From positions 22,234,501 through 22,298,500 of the forward strand of contig NC_079886.1 of NCBI RefSeq assembly GCF_029227915.1: a DNA stretch of 64,000 nt, in the 5' to 3' direction. Below are positions 10,222 to 21,310 of the stretch, in pieces. The notes below the pieces were generated by a model. It was not told where the DNA came from. It did no database searches and saw only the letters and a program-made list of their open reading frames with translations. The position numbers were made by a program, and so were the translations under genes. This DNA is from Hydractinia symbiolongicarpus. Its lineage: Eukaryota > Cnidaria > Hydrozoa > Anthoathecata > Hydractiniidae. Position 1 is the stretch's first letter. Each line of letters begins with the position of its first letter.

Positions 10222-10544
10222 ATTGCTATCATCATGCTTGCTTGCGGATTAGTCGCTGGCTTGTTGGGTCCATTCCCACCCCTGCCAAATTTATACCAGA
10301 CGCCTACTCCTACGGCAAGCACGGCTAGTCTTCCGACCCCATAGATGCATACATCCGTTGACTTGCTAGGGGTTGCCACAGGTTCCTTATCATCCCGTGA
10401 AGGTTCTTTGCCCACATTCCTCTTCAAGTCTGCCTTGTTCTTTAGGTTCCATTTGGCAAGTCTCTTGCCAGTTGCTACACGACCCTCATTCTTCGGTGGT
10501 TTTGTTATTATAACTCTCTCTTGTTTCTGTTCCTCTTCCCTCAT
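10200..10544 (-). CDS. Basic Polinton protein with one transmembrane segment, 114 aa
   Basis: The intact frame starts MREEEQKQERVIITK. The first 70 residues are highly charged and lysine-rich. A hydrophobic segment (GVGRLAVLAVGVGVWY) lies near residues 69-84. The gene abuts the next gene at 10545 and overlaps the one at 10221. A membrane-anchored DNA-binding or matrix-like role is possible but unproved. Confidence 0.5.
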   Translation of the reverse strand: MREEEQKQERVIITKPPKNEGRVATGKRLAKWNLKNKADLKRNVGKEPSRDDKEPVATPSKSTDVCIYGVGRLAVLAVGVGVWYKFGRGGNGPNKPATNPQASMMIAIWDQKRR

Positions 10545-11135
10545 TTATCTTAGAGCAAAGTCTCCGCCTCCTTCACCTCCTTCACCACCTCCTCCTGTTT
10601 CTTTATACTCGTGTGCCGAGCTGTTTGGCCTGCTACAAGTAGCGGGGCTAAGCACCCCCCAAAGGGTACAGTACACAAGGATACCTAGATCTGTCATGGA
10701 ATCTCGGATTATAGGGTCATCCTCGATATCCTTTCGCAGTTCCTCGACACTGTCGATATCCACAAAGTTCCCAATCATATTGGCATACAGGCTAATAACA
10801 TGGGTAGACAGTGCTTTTGCTGTCTTCTCCCCTTTATCCTGAAGCTCACGTTGAAGGTACTCGGTATGGATCTCGTCGATGGCCTCATCAGGGTCTTTGT
10901 CAATAGAGCCCTCCGTGTACTTCTTTGGTAAGAGATGACCCCTGCCTTTGTATAGGACCTCCTTCAAAGCATTACGCTTATCGATTGGCTTTTCAATATT
11001 TTCATATTTCGCGGAGGCTGTGTCGAATACTTGTGCAATATCAGACATTCCTTTTATTATACGTTGATATCTTAGGAAGCAAAATGCGATCATGGCATAT
11101 GGCAGGACTATAACAATATACAGGCATGCCTCCAT
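10545..11135 (-). CDS. Polinton membrane-anchored alpha-helical protein, 196 aa
   Basis: The intact frame starts MEACLYIVIVLPYAMIAF, giving an amino-terminal membrane anchor of about 20 residues. A long charged, mainly helical body follows, with a second hydrophobic patch (LGILVYCTLWGVLS) and a Gly/Glu-rich tail. The ATG follows GGGAATAAA, the element's recurrent leader. The stop codon is adjacent to the start of the next gene. No enzyme motif is visible; a virion structural or membrane role is inferred from the cluster. Confidence 0.55.
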   Translation of the reverse strand: MEACLYIVIVLPYAMIAFCFLRYQRIIKGMSDIAQVFDTASAKYENIEKPIDKRNALKEVLYKGRGHLLPKKYTEGSIDKDPDEAIDEIHTEYLQRELQDKGEKTAKALSTHVISLYANMIGNFVDIDSVEELRKDIEDDPIIRDSMTDLGILVYCTLWGVLSPATCSRPNSSAHEYKETGGGGEGGEGGGDFALR

Positions 11136-11143
11136 TTTATTCC

Positions 11144-14100
11144 CTAAATGGGGTTATAGCCTCTAACAAACGTCGTAAATTGATCTGGTTCTACAATTCG
11201 CTTGTCATCTTCCCTATTAAGCACCAATTTATTCACCCCCTGCGTGTATATTCGATAGCTTTTGTTTTGAACAAGCACTTGGCTTTTGTAGATGTCAACG
11301 CCTTTCTCCAGACACCGCTTGTAGTCATCGTCGGCTATATCATCATAGAAATCATGCGTCCTTATGTGGCAAACGAAGCTGTCCATGAAATTGCATGAAA
11401 TCGTAGTGAAATTTGTACATCACCATTTTTGACATGTCCAATATAGCCTGGCCTATATATACAGATTTATTCATCTTAACCTTGGTCTTGCCCATCTCTA
11501 CACCTACTAGGTTTTTGCTGAATCGGCACCCACTCTTGAAATTTGGCTTCATGACAAGCTTCGTGTACTTGTCTTCGTTTGTAACCAGCTAGATATTGCG
11601 ATGATTTCTGATATTCTCCATTGTTTTGCCAAACACCGAGGGGTTCATGAGTTTATAGAAATCTTTCTCGAACTCGTTCTACGCATTTGTTTTCAAATCA
11701 GTGTTGTGATCACCCGCCAGCCATGCCCTCTGCTTAAACCGGATAACCCTTCATACGTTCTTCAATTTAACCCCATGTTTTATAGCCTCATTTAATGCCC
11801 TAATATTTACTACATATTTCCGCTTATCCTCCAAATTCGGTACCAATTTCTCAACCTTGTGGACCATCGTGCATTCAGGTAGGAACGGTAGCTCGTTATG
11901 TTTATCATGTAGCTTTTTGGGGTAGTCAATATCAACCTCCAAGATGTACCCATGCTTGTTCCCTTCAACGAGCTTCTCGATCCGCCTTTCGGTGAATGCC
12001 TCTACGTTCGATACCCATTTAAAGCCGTCTATGGGCAGGTCTTGACGCATCGCCCATCCATACAGGTTGTTCGCATCGAGGTACTGTAGGTAGGATGATT
12101 CAACCTCTGAATCGTCTCCCATGTACTTATTGTTAGCTTTTGCATACCGGTGTACGCCTGGGTTATACCTCCCCTGATACCCTTCTCGAACATTAGGAGC
12201 ACGTCGGGATCTTTAAGGAGCTCCAACCTTATACCTGTAAACTTGAATGCAGCTTTCCATGCCAGGCCGGGTGCACTGTAAAAATGTATTTGTCCAAGCA
12301 GACGCCTCGAAATGGCTTGAGTACGTCAGCTAATAGCAGTACGTCTGTTGTCAGGTGCACATCCTGGTTGTCTCCCATAGTAACCTTATTACCCTCTGGG
12401 GAAATGACATTCCATACCTTTTTAGCGTATTGATAATCTTCATCGCTTATCCCATTCATGTTTAGCCTGCTATAAAACGCATCCCTGGGGGATAACTCCA
12501 CCTCCTCAAATCGCTGCCAGTCATCCATGTACTCATATGGATAAAAACGCTTTCTACGCATTAGCTTAAACGTGTCATCTTCATTGAAAAACCAGCGGAG
12601 ATTTTTACACTGCTCATCGTTGAGGTTGTTTGCCAATTTGTCCAGTGATGATGCCATAAATCGACAGGAATCTATGAACCGTATCTCTATGGTCTTTTAC
12701 TTCTCGACATCACCATATCCCATATCTCTAAGTGGTACCTTTTTGACATTGAAACTCGGCTCTCGGCTATGCAACCAATGTCCTGGGTGTCGTACTTCTA
12801 GCCCAATTCCCGTATAAAGAGATCGGCACCATACCCCGAAAGGTTATAGAATATCACCGGGATATGGTCGGGTATCTTGTATTTGAGGTTGTATATTGCG
12901 TGCGCTGAGCCTCTATACAGATCTGTATATTGGCAGTGTCCCTGACCTTAAGGTTATTCTCATAGTTATTAAAGGGTTTTAGGCAGATATGGCAGTGCGT
13001 GGCCTCGTCATGTTCCCTTTTTAGGACCTCTATTAGTTTGGTCATGGGTTGCTGTAGGTAGGTATTATAGAGACGTTTCACCTCATCCCCCAGGTGATTC
13101 ACGAAGCGGGTGACGCAGTCCTCACCCCTGTAGACTTTTAAGGGATCTGGTACGTCCCCATAAGAACACCAGCCGGATAGTACATGCTTACTAAGCCTTT
13201 TCGTCTTGATATCCCTTGCATCTTTTACCGGGACTAGCAGACTTTCGAAGTTTGCATATATCTCGAAGGGTATCTTGAATTGCTCCTGGCCATCCCTATA
13301 GTATAGCCATTTTTCAGCCTCATTTTGCATAGTAATTTTAACAGCCTCATGATCGATGCAGTGCCTATAATGCTTGTCCCTTGATTCAACCGTGGGAAAG
13401 GCTTGTAAACAATTTAGGCAAAAGTGCATTGCACTCCTATTCTTTGAGGTCTCCTCGCCCAGGAGACTCGATAGACTTTTGGCCGCCGTATAGTGGGTCT
13501 TTTTGTCATCGGTGATAAGCAATAGGGTCACCATCTTGGTACGTCCGTTGTGAACCGATCGACGTAAAATATTGATCTTCTTTCCATCTATATAGAGGAC
13601 GTTCACCGCAATGTCGGGTTTATTCGCCTCGAATTTGTATATGCTCTTGGTGCTGGTTGGAAACTCTATACAATGTATTCATCGTTAGCCCCCTCTATAT
13701 TTAAAGGCTTCTTCCACATAATCCACAGGGTTAACTGTACCTTTGCCGACCCCATATCTTCTACTTGCCTCCTAACCAAGTTTGTCACGTTTGGTCGCAC
13801 TATCCCTATATACCCATCAATGTCGGCCCCTCCTATACCAGGAATTCGGAAACTTCGGAAGGTTCTGTGGAGAGCATGCTTATATTCCTTAGGTGTAAAA
13901 TTTTGCCCCGGCTGTTCATATATATAGTCTTCCTCAGCCTCTTTTTCTACCTCATCATGGAGCGTATGCCTTGTGTTGGTTGCCCTGTTACAGAAATTCA
14001 TCACCATACGTTTAAGGGTCGCATATGCACTCTTGACCACCTTTTTTATTTTGTCGGTTATAAAATCCCTTAATTCCATCCATTACAACGGAACGATTTT

Positions 14101-14371
14101 TAGACAGCTCCTGTTTCTCGAAGACGTCCATCTCGGATGGGGGAAATACCCAGTTGTACCATTCCCTGATTTTACCCCCGATGGTTGGACGGGTCTTGGT
14201 CATCTCCTGTCTCTCGAAGACGTCCATATCCTTCGATGTTAAAGGCCTGACCGGTTTCTGTGGTACATTCTCCAATAGGGCAACCAATTCAGCCTTACGT
14301 AGCCTACTATAACCCTTAAGTCCACGGGTTTTTGCAATACCACGTAATTGTTTAACAGTTTTTCCTTCCAT
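11144..14371 (-). pseudogene. Protein-primed-type family B DNA polymerase of the Polinton, heavily frameshifted
   Basis: The frame starts at 14371 after TATATAATAAAGAGA. Its amino end is a SAP-like helix pair (TVKQLRGIAKTRGLKGYSR). Further pieces in shifting frames include 13666-14079, 12854-13606 (zinc-binding region CLNC ... H ... H and the exonuclease I region IYANFESLL), 12229-12657 (TTDVLLLADV), 11751-12122 (motif A, YLDANNLYGWAM) and 11144-11552 (KSVYIGQAILDMSKMVMY). About six or more frameshifts are present. The expected Asp of exonuclease motif I reads Asn. The region expected to hold the DTDS catalytic motif C is mostly missing near 11390: only DSF remains after FHYDFM. The enzyme would replicate the element; this copy is inactive. 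Confidence 0.85.
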
Positions 14372-14390
14372 TCTCTTTATTATATACGGT
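14372..14390 (-). promoter_or_regulatory. TATATAATAAAGAGA leader before the polymerase start
   Basis: On the minus strand GTATATAATAAAGAGA immediately precedes ATG 14371. It is nearly the same as GAAATAAAGAGA before ATG 6166 on the other strand. A shared element-specific promoter or leader is inferred. Confidence 0.4.
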
Positions 14391-14608
14391 TTTTTGTTTT
14401 GTCAGAGGATTTCATTCTGCTCGACCTAGCGTGTCTTTACTGCGCATGCGTTGATTTTTTGATGAATATTATTATCACTAGGGAATTTCCCGCTAGAATA
14501 ATTTTGGGGTCTTTTATTCTACAGATGATGACGTCATCACTTTATAGGGAATTTACCCTGCTAGACATGGCTAGGCATGGCATGGTAAGGACTTTCCCCA
14601 CTAAGTCT

Positions 14609-14680
14609 TGGATGATCGGGGATTTCTTGTGACGTCACTGTTGTACGCGCACGCGACTGCACCAGAAGGAACATTTCTCT
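14609..14680 (-). repeat. Right terminal inverted repeat of the Polinton-like element
   Basis: This is the inverted copy of 3828-3899 with three substitutions. TGACGTCA is retained at 14630-14637. It ends 290 bp downstream of the stop codon of VWC paralog B. Confidence 0.92.
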
Positions 14681-14969
14681 GCTGCAACGCGTAGAGAGAG
14701 ATATAATAAGTAATCAAAAATTGCTTGTTTTTAAAAACCTCCTTGCTGCACATCATAAAAGACAATCACGTTAATTATATATTATAATATTTTTTGGTCA
14801 AAATAACTTCTGTGGCTATCTTTGTTTTTATATCTGCCTGCGTCAATCTAGAAATAAAAACTGTCGCTAACTGTGTGATAAATACGTTTGTCAATAATTA
14901 AAGAAACCCATATAACGATAAATGTAATACACTAAATCGGCTACCGTACGACTTGTGTAGTTACTCACC

Positions 14970-17900
14970 TTAAAGGCCATGTATCTCTGGAAAATCAGGA
15001 AATGGTAATCGGAATGAGTTATCACTTGAACTTTCTTCCTTACCTACACAGCAATATAAACAATCTAAAGTTATTATGCGAATCTATTTTTTTGTTTCAA
15101 ATTAATTAAAGATCTGTTTTGGTTACCTTAAGGGAATTAATTTTCGCGGGAATTAAATTTCGCGGATTTGGCAGTTTTTGGTCAAAACCGCGAAATTTAA
15201 TTCCAGCGAAAAAATCCAAATGTGCCTCATCCGCGAAATTATATTCCCTTTTTTTCTTTAATTTTTTTTTTAATTTTTTTAATTTATTATAATATTATAA
15301 CTTCATTCTTCGGCTCGCAATAAAGTCTAGTGACGATTTCTCTGTATCGATCCATTACCATATGGTTGAATCGAACAAGAATATAAACAAGTTCGGAAAA
15401 CACGTTCGAAAATCATTGAAGAAAAAATCGTCCATTCATTATGAATCTTTTTTATTTTTTTAATGCATGCTTCGAAGATGGCGTCACGTCAAGATACATC
15501 GATGGGTGAGCTGGATTTTTGCGCGGTTGAAAAACAAGTCCAGGATGCGTCTTCAGGTAAAAGAAACCAGTACGTGAAATATTCGGATGTTGATCGTTTC
15601 GACATTGGAAAATATGCAAACGATAACGGTCCTGCGGCAGCTGTACGGAAGATTTCAAGCAGATTTACTGCACTGAATGAGTGTACCATTAGAACATTTC
15701 GCAAAAAATACAGAGAAGAAGTAAAAAAAGCTAATATGGAATCCAGGGCTGTTTTAAACAAAATATCAATAGAGCGAAGAGGCAGACCTTTAATGTTGGG
15801 TGATGTTCTTGATAAGAAGATTCAAGATTATATTAAGGTAAGAGGAAAACATACCGTAAATCTCCATGGGTATAAGCCCCTAGCACACCTTTTTTCTCAT
15901 TGCTAACTTTTTTCATGTATAAGCCCTCCGTGCTAGCCCTTATGTTTTATTTGGTTGTGTTTTGTAGGTGTTTCTTATAAATAATGCACTTTTACTCTTG
16001 TTATTGATTTCCATGTAAAAGTAAGCCCAATGATTTGATTTAACTCATTTTATAATTTATATGTTTCACGCCCAAAGGTCACGTGGTGGTATTATTAGTA
16101 GCTGTTGCAACTTCCCAGGCTTTGATTAAACGCCACCCAGAACTCAACCTTAATCACATTAATATCGAAGAATCGTCATGGGCGAAAAGCCTTTTTGAGC
16201 GAATGGGGTTTCGAAGGCGGCTAGCAACGACCGTCAAAGTGGCAATACCGGAGGAGTTGAAAAAGAAATAGAGGAATCATACTTGTATTCTATTGTCAAA
16301 AAAATCGAAGAAAACCAAATTCCTCCGTCTCTCGTGATTAATTTGGACCAAACTCCAACTAAGTTTGTACCTGGATGTGACAAGACCATGGCAGAAAAAG
16401 GCAGTAAGACCGTGTCAATCGCTGGCTCAACAGACAAAAGAATGATAACTGCTACATTTGCAATCACTTTGAGTGGTGATTTCCTCCTGATTCAGCTTAT
16501 TTATGGTGGGGAAATCCCTGCTGTAGCTTTCCCACCTGAATTTCTTCTTAGTGCAAACGAGAAACATTACAGTAATGAGAAAGAATCGTTGAATATGCTA
16601 GAGAAAATTATCATCCCCTTCGTTGAAAAGAACGACGTTCCCTTGATCTCCATATTTGCTATCCTGCCTTTTAATAATGGATGTTTTTAAGGAACAAATG
16701 ACAGAATTAGTGCAGGACGTCTTGAGAGAAAACAATATTTTTCTGGTGAAGGTCTCTGCTAACCTCACCTACCTGTTTCAGCCTCTTAACGTGCAAGGAG
16801 GACCCAATGGCTATGTGAAACGAATGATGAAGAACAAGTTGACGCTATGGTATGCAGACCAGATAACTCGTGCTCTGGACGACGGAAATGAATTAAACAA
16901 CATGAATGTCAGTATGAAACTTTCTTTCGTTAAACCACTGCACACTAAGTGGATTATAGAAATGTATGATCACATGACTGCAACTGCTGGAAAAGCTGTA
17001 TGTTTTAAAAGCCTGGGAAGTTACTGGAATATCAGCTGCTGTAAAGAAAGGGTTAGGAGAGTTGGCCAACATCGATCCTTTTAATGATATTGATCCCCTC
17101 CTAGCGTGTGACTCATTCCAAAATGAAGATCGTTCGGAAAATAGTCTTGAAAGATACATACATGAAAACAATCTGGATAGTGATTCTGATTATGAGGATG
17201 ACGTTGGGAATATATTTTCTATTTTAGAGGATGATATGGCGGATAGTTAAAGAAAAGATATATTAAGAGTTACTAAAATTCGTATTTCTTACTTTTAAAA
17301 TTTTACGAAATTTGGATCTGCGAAATTAAATTCCCGCAAAATTTTTGGATACACTTTATCCGCGAAAATAAATTCCCGCGAAATTTCCAAATCATGTTGA
17401 TCCACGAAATCAAATTCCCTTTTTTCCTCAAAATTCCCTAAAAAAACCCCGCGAAATTAAGTTCCCGCGAAAATTAATTCCCTTAAGGTATCTCTCAAAA
17501 TAGAATTAAGCGTGCATTGATACTTCACAAATAGCCACGCAAACTCGACCCTGCATTTTTGAGAATTAAATAGTCCTAGGGACGAGGTTGATCGTTAGCG
17601 TGATTAACAAAAGGTTACAAATGCAGTTGCATCTAAAATGTTGTTTTAACGATTTTAAAACAGTTGTTGAAAGTTAAGAAAAACTAACCGACATTAACTT
17701 AAGGTAACATGAATCAACAAACAGTCTAGCTGGCTGCTGGCTACATATACTTAAACAAACTTACCACAAATGGGACAGCATTTTCCAGGGGGTTTATACT
17801 GTTTTTTACAAGTCAAAGTGGGACAGCGAAACATTCTGTTGCATGTAGCGTACTTTCCACGCCAGTCGTTCACACATTTGCACTCATAACAATTTCCAAC

Positions 17901-19918
17901 ATTTTCTAATCGAAATCTCTCATTGACGTTGACATTTCTGCCGAGTTCATTCTTGCAACCTGAAAAAATCAGGTACATTAATGATTTAAAGATGAAGTAA
18001 CTTAATAAACTATTTCTAGAATCCGATTTGTTATATTTTGCTACAACTAAATCAGATATATATTTCATGTTTCTACAAGCTTTTCCCATGCTCTTCCACA
18101 AGACCTGTTAAGCTCTTTGACTGTAAATTCTTTTTCATTATTAAAAGGCAAAGAAAGCTAAGGGACGAAGTTTGTGCATTCAAGAATGTTATAGTTGCTG
18201 AATTTTAAGATTTCGTGTTTGTAGTTGAAATTCCTCTGGACATATGTTAATAAGGTTCTAATATAACCAAAAAATGTAGCTGTATAAAGAAATGGTGTAC
18301 GCCGTCTTAAAAGTGTTGTGGAGAGTTAGTTCATTAATGTGATTCAAAATGCTGCATGAGTTTTGGAGAGGTGTGATGTAATTCAAAGAGCTACATGTGC
18401 CATTTATGCATCGTTGACCAAATTTCCGTATAATTATTTTGTCAAACGATGCTAACAAGTTGGTTCCGAAAATAGTAACAGTCTCCATTCCAAAAGTTCT
18501 TACATAGATACTGAAACCTTAAAAGAAATATGAATTCAAAAAAGGAAAACCGCGGGAAATTGCATAATTACATGTGTTTAACAAAATCTTTGTTTAGTTT
18601 CTCTGAATACGACTATTTCTGCTTTAAAATTGAAATTTAAAAGATTTTATCACATCTAGTAAAACTTAAAATATTTTACAACATCTAGTGAAATTTAAAA
18701 CATTTTACCACATCTAGTGAAACTTAAAATATTTTACCACATCTAGAGCAGCATTGTGAAGCTGGAAGAACAACGCTCTTGCAATGATCAGTCGTTAGAC
18801 ACCTTGCACTCCGACACCACCATTTCTCAACTGGTCGAGTTGCTGGCTTCATCGATGCTGAAACACAATTCATAAAAATGTGAATATAAAATCCACTTCC
18901 TTTTTTTGCTGCACAAATAAAAGAATTACTCACTTGGTATGGTCACAATTGAAACCCTGGATCTCTAAACACAAAATTGTAATTACATTAAAGTAGAGCT
19001 GCTTTGTGTACCGCGTACAGGACCGCGATACATGTTCGTACCGCCGTCCCTGATGTCAGAAATATACGAGGTGCCCTGGGGATGAAGTTTCTCAGCAGGA
19101 TTCCATCTGCAGTCCCGAGAACTGAGAGCCGCAAATGAATCTTTTACACTATGTGCAACAATGTGTCATAAAAACACTTCATCTACAAAAATGGACAGTG
19201 TGATTATCCTAATTTTGTGCATCAAAGATAAATAATTTACCTACTAACTATTTAGTAGGTATTCTTTTCGAAAGATGAATTTTAAGACACATAATTTGGT
19301 GCGCAGTAAAAAAAGTACTCGAATTGTGTCAGGTCTTATTTTTGTTTGTTTTATATATGCTAGTGATATACAAAATATTTAATACTTCTTGGAGATCCTC
19401 CTAGAACACTCTACTAATACAATTTTTTAGGTTTACCGATAATTTGTCTGTACTTCTTAATGAAGAAAGTTCAGTCTTTCTTGTTGCTGATTGTCAATTT
19501 GTCAATCAAAGAATCTCAAGCCCACCTTGTTCATAATATTTCGTGTATATTGGTAACATTGTTCTCTCGCTCTTTTTGTTAATGTAAGAGTGTCCCTAAT
19601 TGCTAGTACGTTTTTTTATGAAGATAATTTTGAGAAACCTTTTTTCGTAAGTGGTTTTTTGATCCTACGGTATACACTCTTTCGACGCGCGCCAACATTA
19701 GGATAATTACAATTATATCACGTGACGAGTGTTTACATTCTGTCTTTAATTCTATTTTTGTCTTTTTTTTAATTCTTACCACTTATTTATGAAAAGGCAA
19801 AAAAAAAACAGGATAAAAATATAGGTAAACATACCTTAGCATGTTGCTGAAGAAATTTTTCACTATCCGAAGTTACGCAGGAAATAAATAAGACAATCAA
19901 CCATAACAGCTTTTCCAT
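14970..19918 (-). CDS. Small secreted VWC-domain protein, paralog B (167 aa, 5 exons)
   Basis: Exons: 19835-19918, 18934-18964, 18738-18857, 17765-17959 and 14970-15043, phases 0-1-1-1. Exon 1 starts MEKLLWLIVLFISCVTS, a signal peptide. Exon 2 encodes RSRVSIVTIP. Exon 3 is the half-VWC module (WCRSARC ... SQCCSRC). Exon 4 is a ten-cysteine VWC domain (GCKNELGRN ... CYECKC ... GKCCPIC). Exon 5 gives EESSSDNSFRLPFPDFPEI before TAA, sharing FRLPFPD with paralog C and PDFPEI with paralog A. Total coding length is 504 nt with all frames consistent. The last intron (15044-17764) contains a 2.4-kb pogo-like transposon. The donor of exon 3 is embedded in a 29-bp tandem repeat. Secretion is likely; binding partner unknown. 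Confidence 0.85.
15126..17488. mobile_element. pogo/Tc5-like DNA transposon with 25-bp TIRs and TA target duplication
   Basis: The 25-bp ends starting CCTTAAGGGAATTAATTTTC are perfect inverted repeats (15126-15150 and 17464-17488) and each is flanked by TA. Both subterminal regions repeat versions of CGCGAAATTTAATTCCC in alternating orientation. The interior encodes a degenerate DDE_1-type transposase. TA duplication and a CENP-B-like transposase fit the pogo/Tigger/Tc5 branch of Tc1/mariner. It lies in the last intron of VWC paralog B. Confidence 0.9.
15463..17250 (+). pseudogene. pogo/Tc5-like transposase, degenerate
   Basis: The first part (15463 to about 15837) encodes a basic helix-turn-helix-like region (AAAVRKISSRFTALNECTIR) and RRGRPLMLGDVLDKKIQDYI. 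It may be followed by an intron (donor at 15838, acceptor near 16078). The second part has ALIKRHPELNL and the catalytic start SLVINLDQTPTKFVPG; then LLIMDVFKEQMTELV and NLTYLFQPLNVQGG. The expected third acidic residue after QPL is Asn. Frameshifts near 16265 and 16670 break the frame. The carboxyl tail is acidic and has a repeated IDPFNDIDPLL motif. It cannot be active as it stands. Confidence 0.8.
18644..18746. repeat. 29-bp tandem repeat (4 copies) spanning a splice donor of paralog B
   Basis: ATTTTAYCACATCTAG recurs at 18644, 18673, 18702 and 18731, an exact 29-bp period. The last copy is the real exon 3 end and donor (minus strand GATGTG|GTAAAAT). The copy at 18702 keeps an identical donor, the one at 18673 has GATGTT|GTAAAAT, and the one at 18644 has lost GT. 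Confidence 0.85.
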
Positions 19919-21300
19919 TTTTTTTACTTGTTAGGACCAGCAGTAGTGCAAGGAAGAGTGAATTACGTTCAGATTGTATTATCTAAGTAGTAAGGAAACA
20001 AACTTGGTTCCAGTACTTTCAAAAATGGCGCACTGACTTTTCCCGTACTTTCAAAATGGCGCATTAAGTTTTTGAAAGCAAAACACACAATAGTTGCATT
20101 CGTAGGTACGCGTCAGGAAAAATTTCTTTGTACCAAAAATAAACATGCCATAAATTAATGGATTTGAAAAGGTTTGGACGTACGTAACAATTTTAACAAA
20201 CACAAGATAAATTGTTATTACAAGAAAATATCCAACTTAATAAGGCAGCGATAAGTGATGCGTACTTCGTTGTCACCTGTTTTAAGAGTTAGTCACAAAG
20301 CCGTTTGTAATTTATTTTGTAGCCATTCTGTTTTTTGCTAAATTTCATGATTAGCATCTCACTCCAAGACCTTTTATAACTTTTTCGGTGTTGTTGTTGG
20401 GTCAATAAACCTTCGCGCGGACCCAAATACATCCGCATACAAACTTATCTTATTGCACCACATAAGAGCTAAAACGCAGCTGATTAAACCCAGCAAATGT
20501 TATTGGCGTGAAGTGGCTTTAAAATGCTTAATTTTGAATCTATTCTAAGTTCTTCTGATTTTATATCATTGTCAATCTGTTTCCGAGCTTTTTCTGCGTT
20601 TCATTAGTGCGTTTTACGTCGTAAATGCGATTTGACTCTCCTGTTAACTGTAAAGGAGGCCGTGGTTGTCCCTGAAGAAAATAAATATATCCAGGGTATA
20701 TCGATTGGTTTTCATGAAAATGTAAAAAAAAATCCCGATCGTATGAGAAAAGCAACGTCTTTGGTCCCGATGTCATGGTATTGCATCAAAGAATACAAAT
20801 AACAATCCCTGGGTTAAGTAAAGGTGAGATTCTTGCCCAGAGAAATCTCAATGTTATTAATTTAATTCTTCCTGGCATACTTAAAGCCGTTGTTCGAGAC
20901 ACACAGTACTTTTCTACACAGGGGGTTGGAAATTCCGATAAAAACAAATTGTATTAAAAAAAATTAAAAGAGTTCCTTGTGCTGGTTTACATAAAGCCTG
21001 AGAAGATACCCCGGAGAAAACCTCCTGAGCTATGACTGTGACGATCTTTACTTAGTCTCTTATATGAGAAAACATTAGATCTCTTTTTAACAAAACATAT
21101 ATTGGTCTTTTTTTTAGTACTTAAATTTAGCGCACTCAACAGATTACTGCGCGAATTGAAATATACTTAAGGTAGTTATAACTAAATTCTCAAAAACCCT
21201 ACTCAACTATTTTGAACTTTTTAAACTTCAATCGTCAATGTTTCCAACGGAGTTTGACTTTAGGGCCTTGTTTTATCTAAAATCTTAAGCACTTGCATTA
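19919..21300. other. Intergenic DNA between paralogs B and C
   Basis: No gene was recognised. It holds a short direct repeat near 20010-20070 (TACTTTCAAAAATGGCGCA twice with small differences). The upstream regulatory region of paralog B should be here, but no specific element is evident. Confidence 0.45.
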
Positions 21301-21310
21301 TACCGATTGA

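Larger units (their letters stand above)
3828..14680. mobile_element. Polinton/Maverick-like element, degenerate
   Basis: The 10,853-bp element is bounded by 72-bp terminal inverted repeats that begin AGAGAAATG and differ at three positions. Contents left to right: a coiled-coil/membrane protein (minus), capsid-like protein (plus), small membrane protein (plus), retroviral-type integrase (plus), DUF3627-like fragment and packaging ATPase (minus), zinc-ribbon protein, HNH protein, three small proteins and DNA polymerase B (all minus). PolB, integrase, capsid and ATPase together define Polintons, which are integrated virus-like transposons. Its length is below the usual 15-20 kb. Most large genes carry frameshifts, stops or deletions, so this copy looks dead. 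I could not find a matching 6-bp target duplication beside the repeats. The element is visibly richer in G+C than the flanking DNA. Confidence 0.9.

Noticed and set aside
10345-10842. 165-codon plus-strand frame in the Polinton-like element
   Set aside because: It is antisense to two better-supported minus-strand genes and has low-complexity Ser/Pro content.
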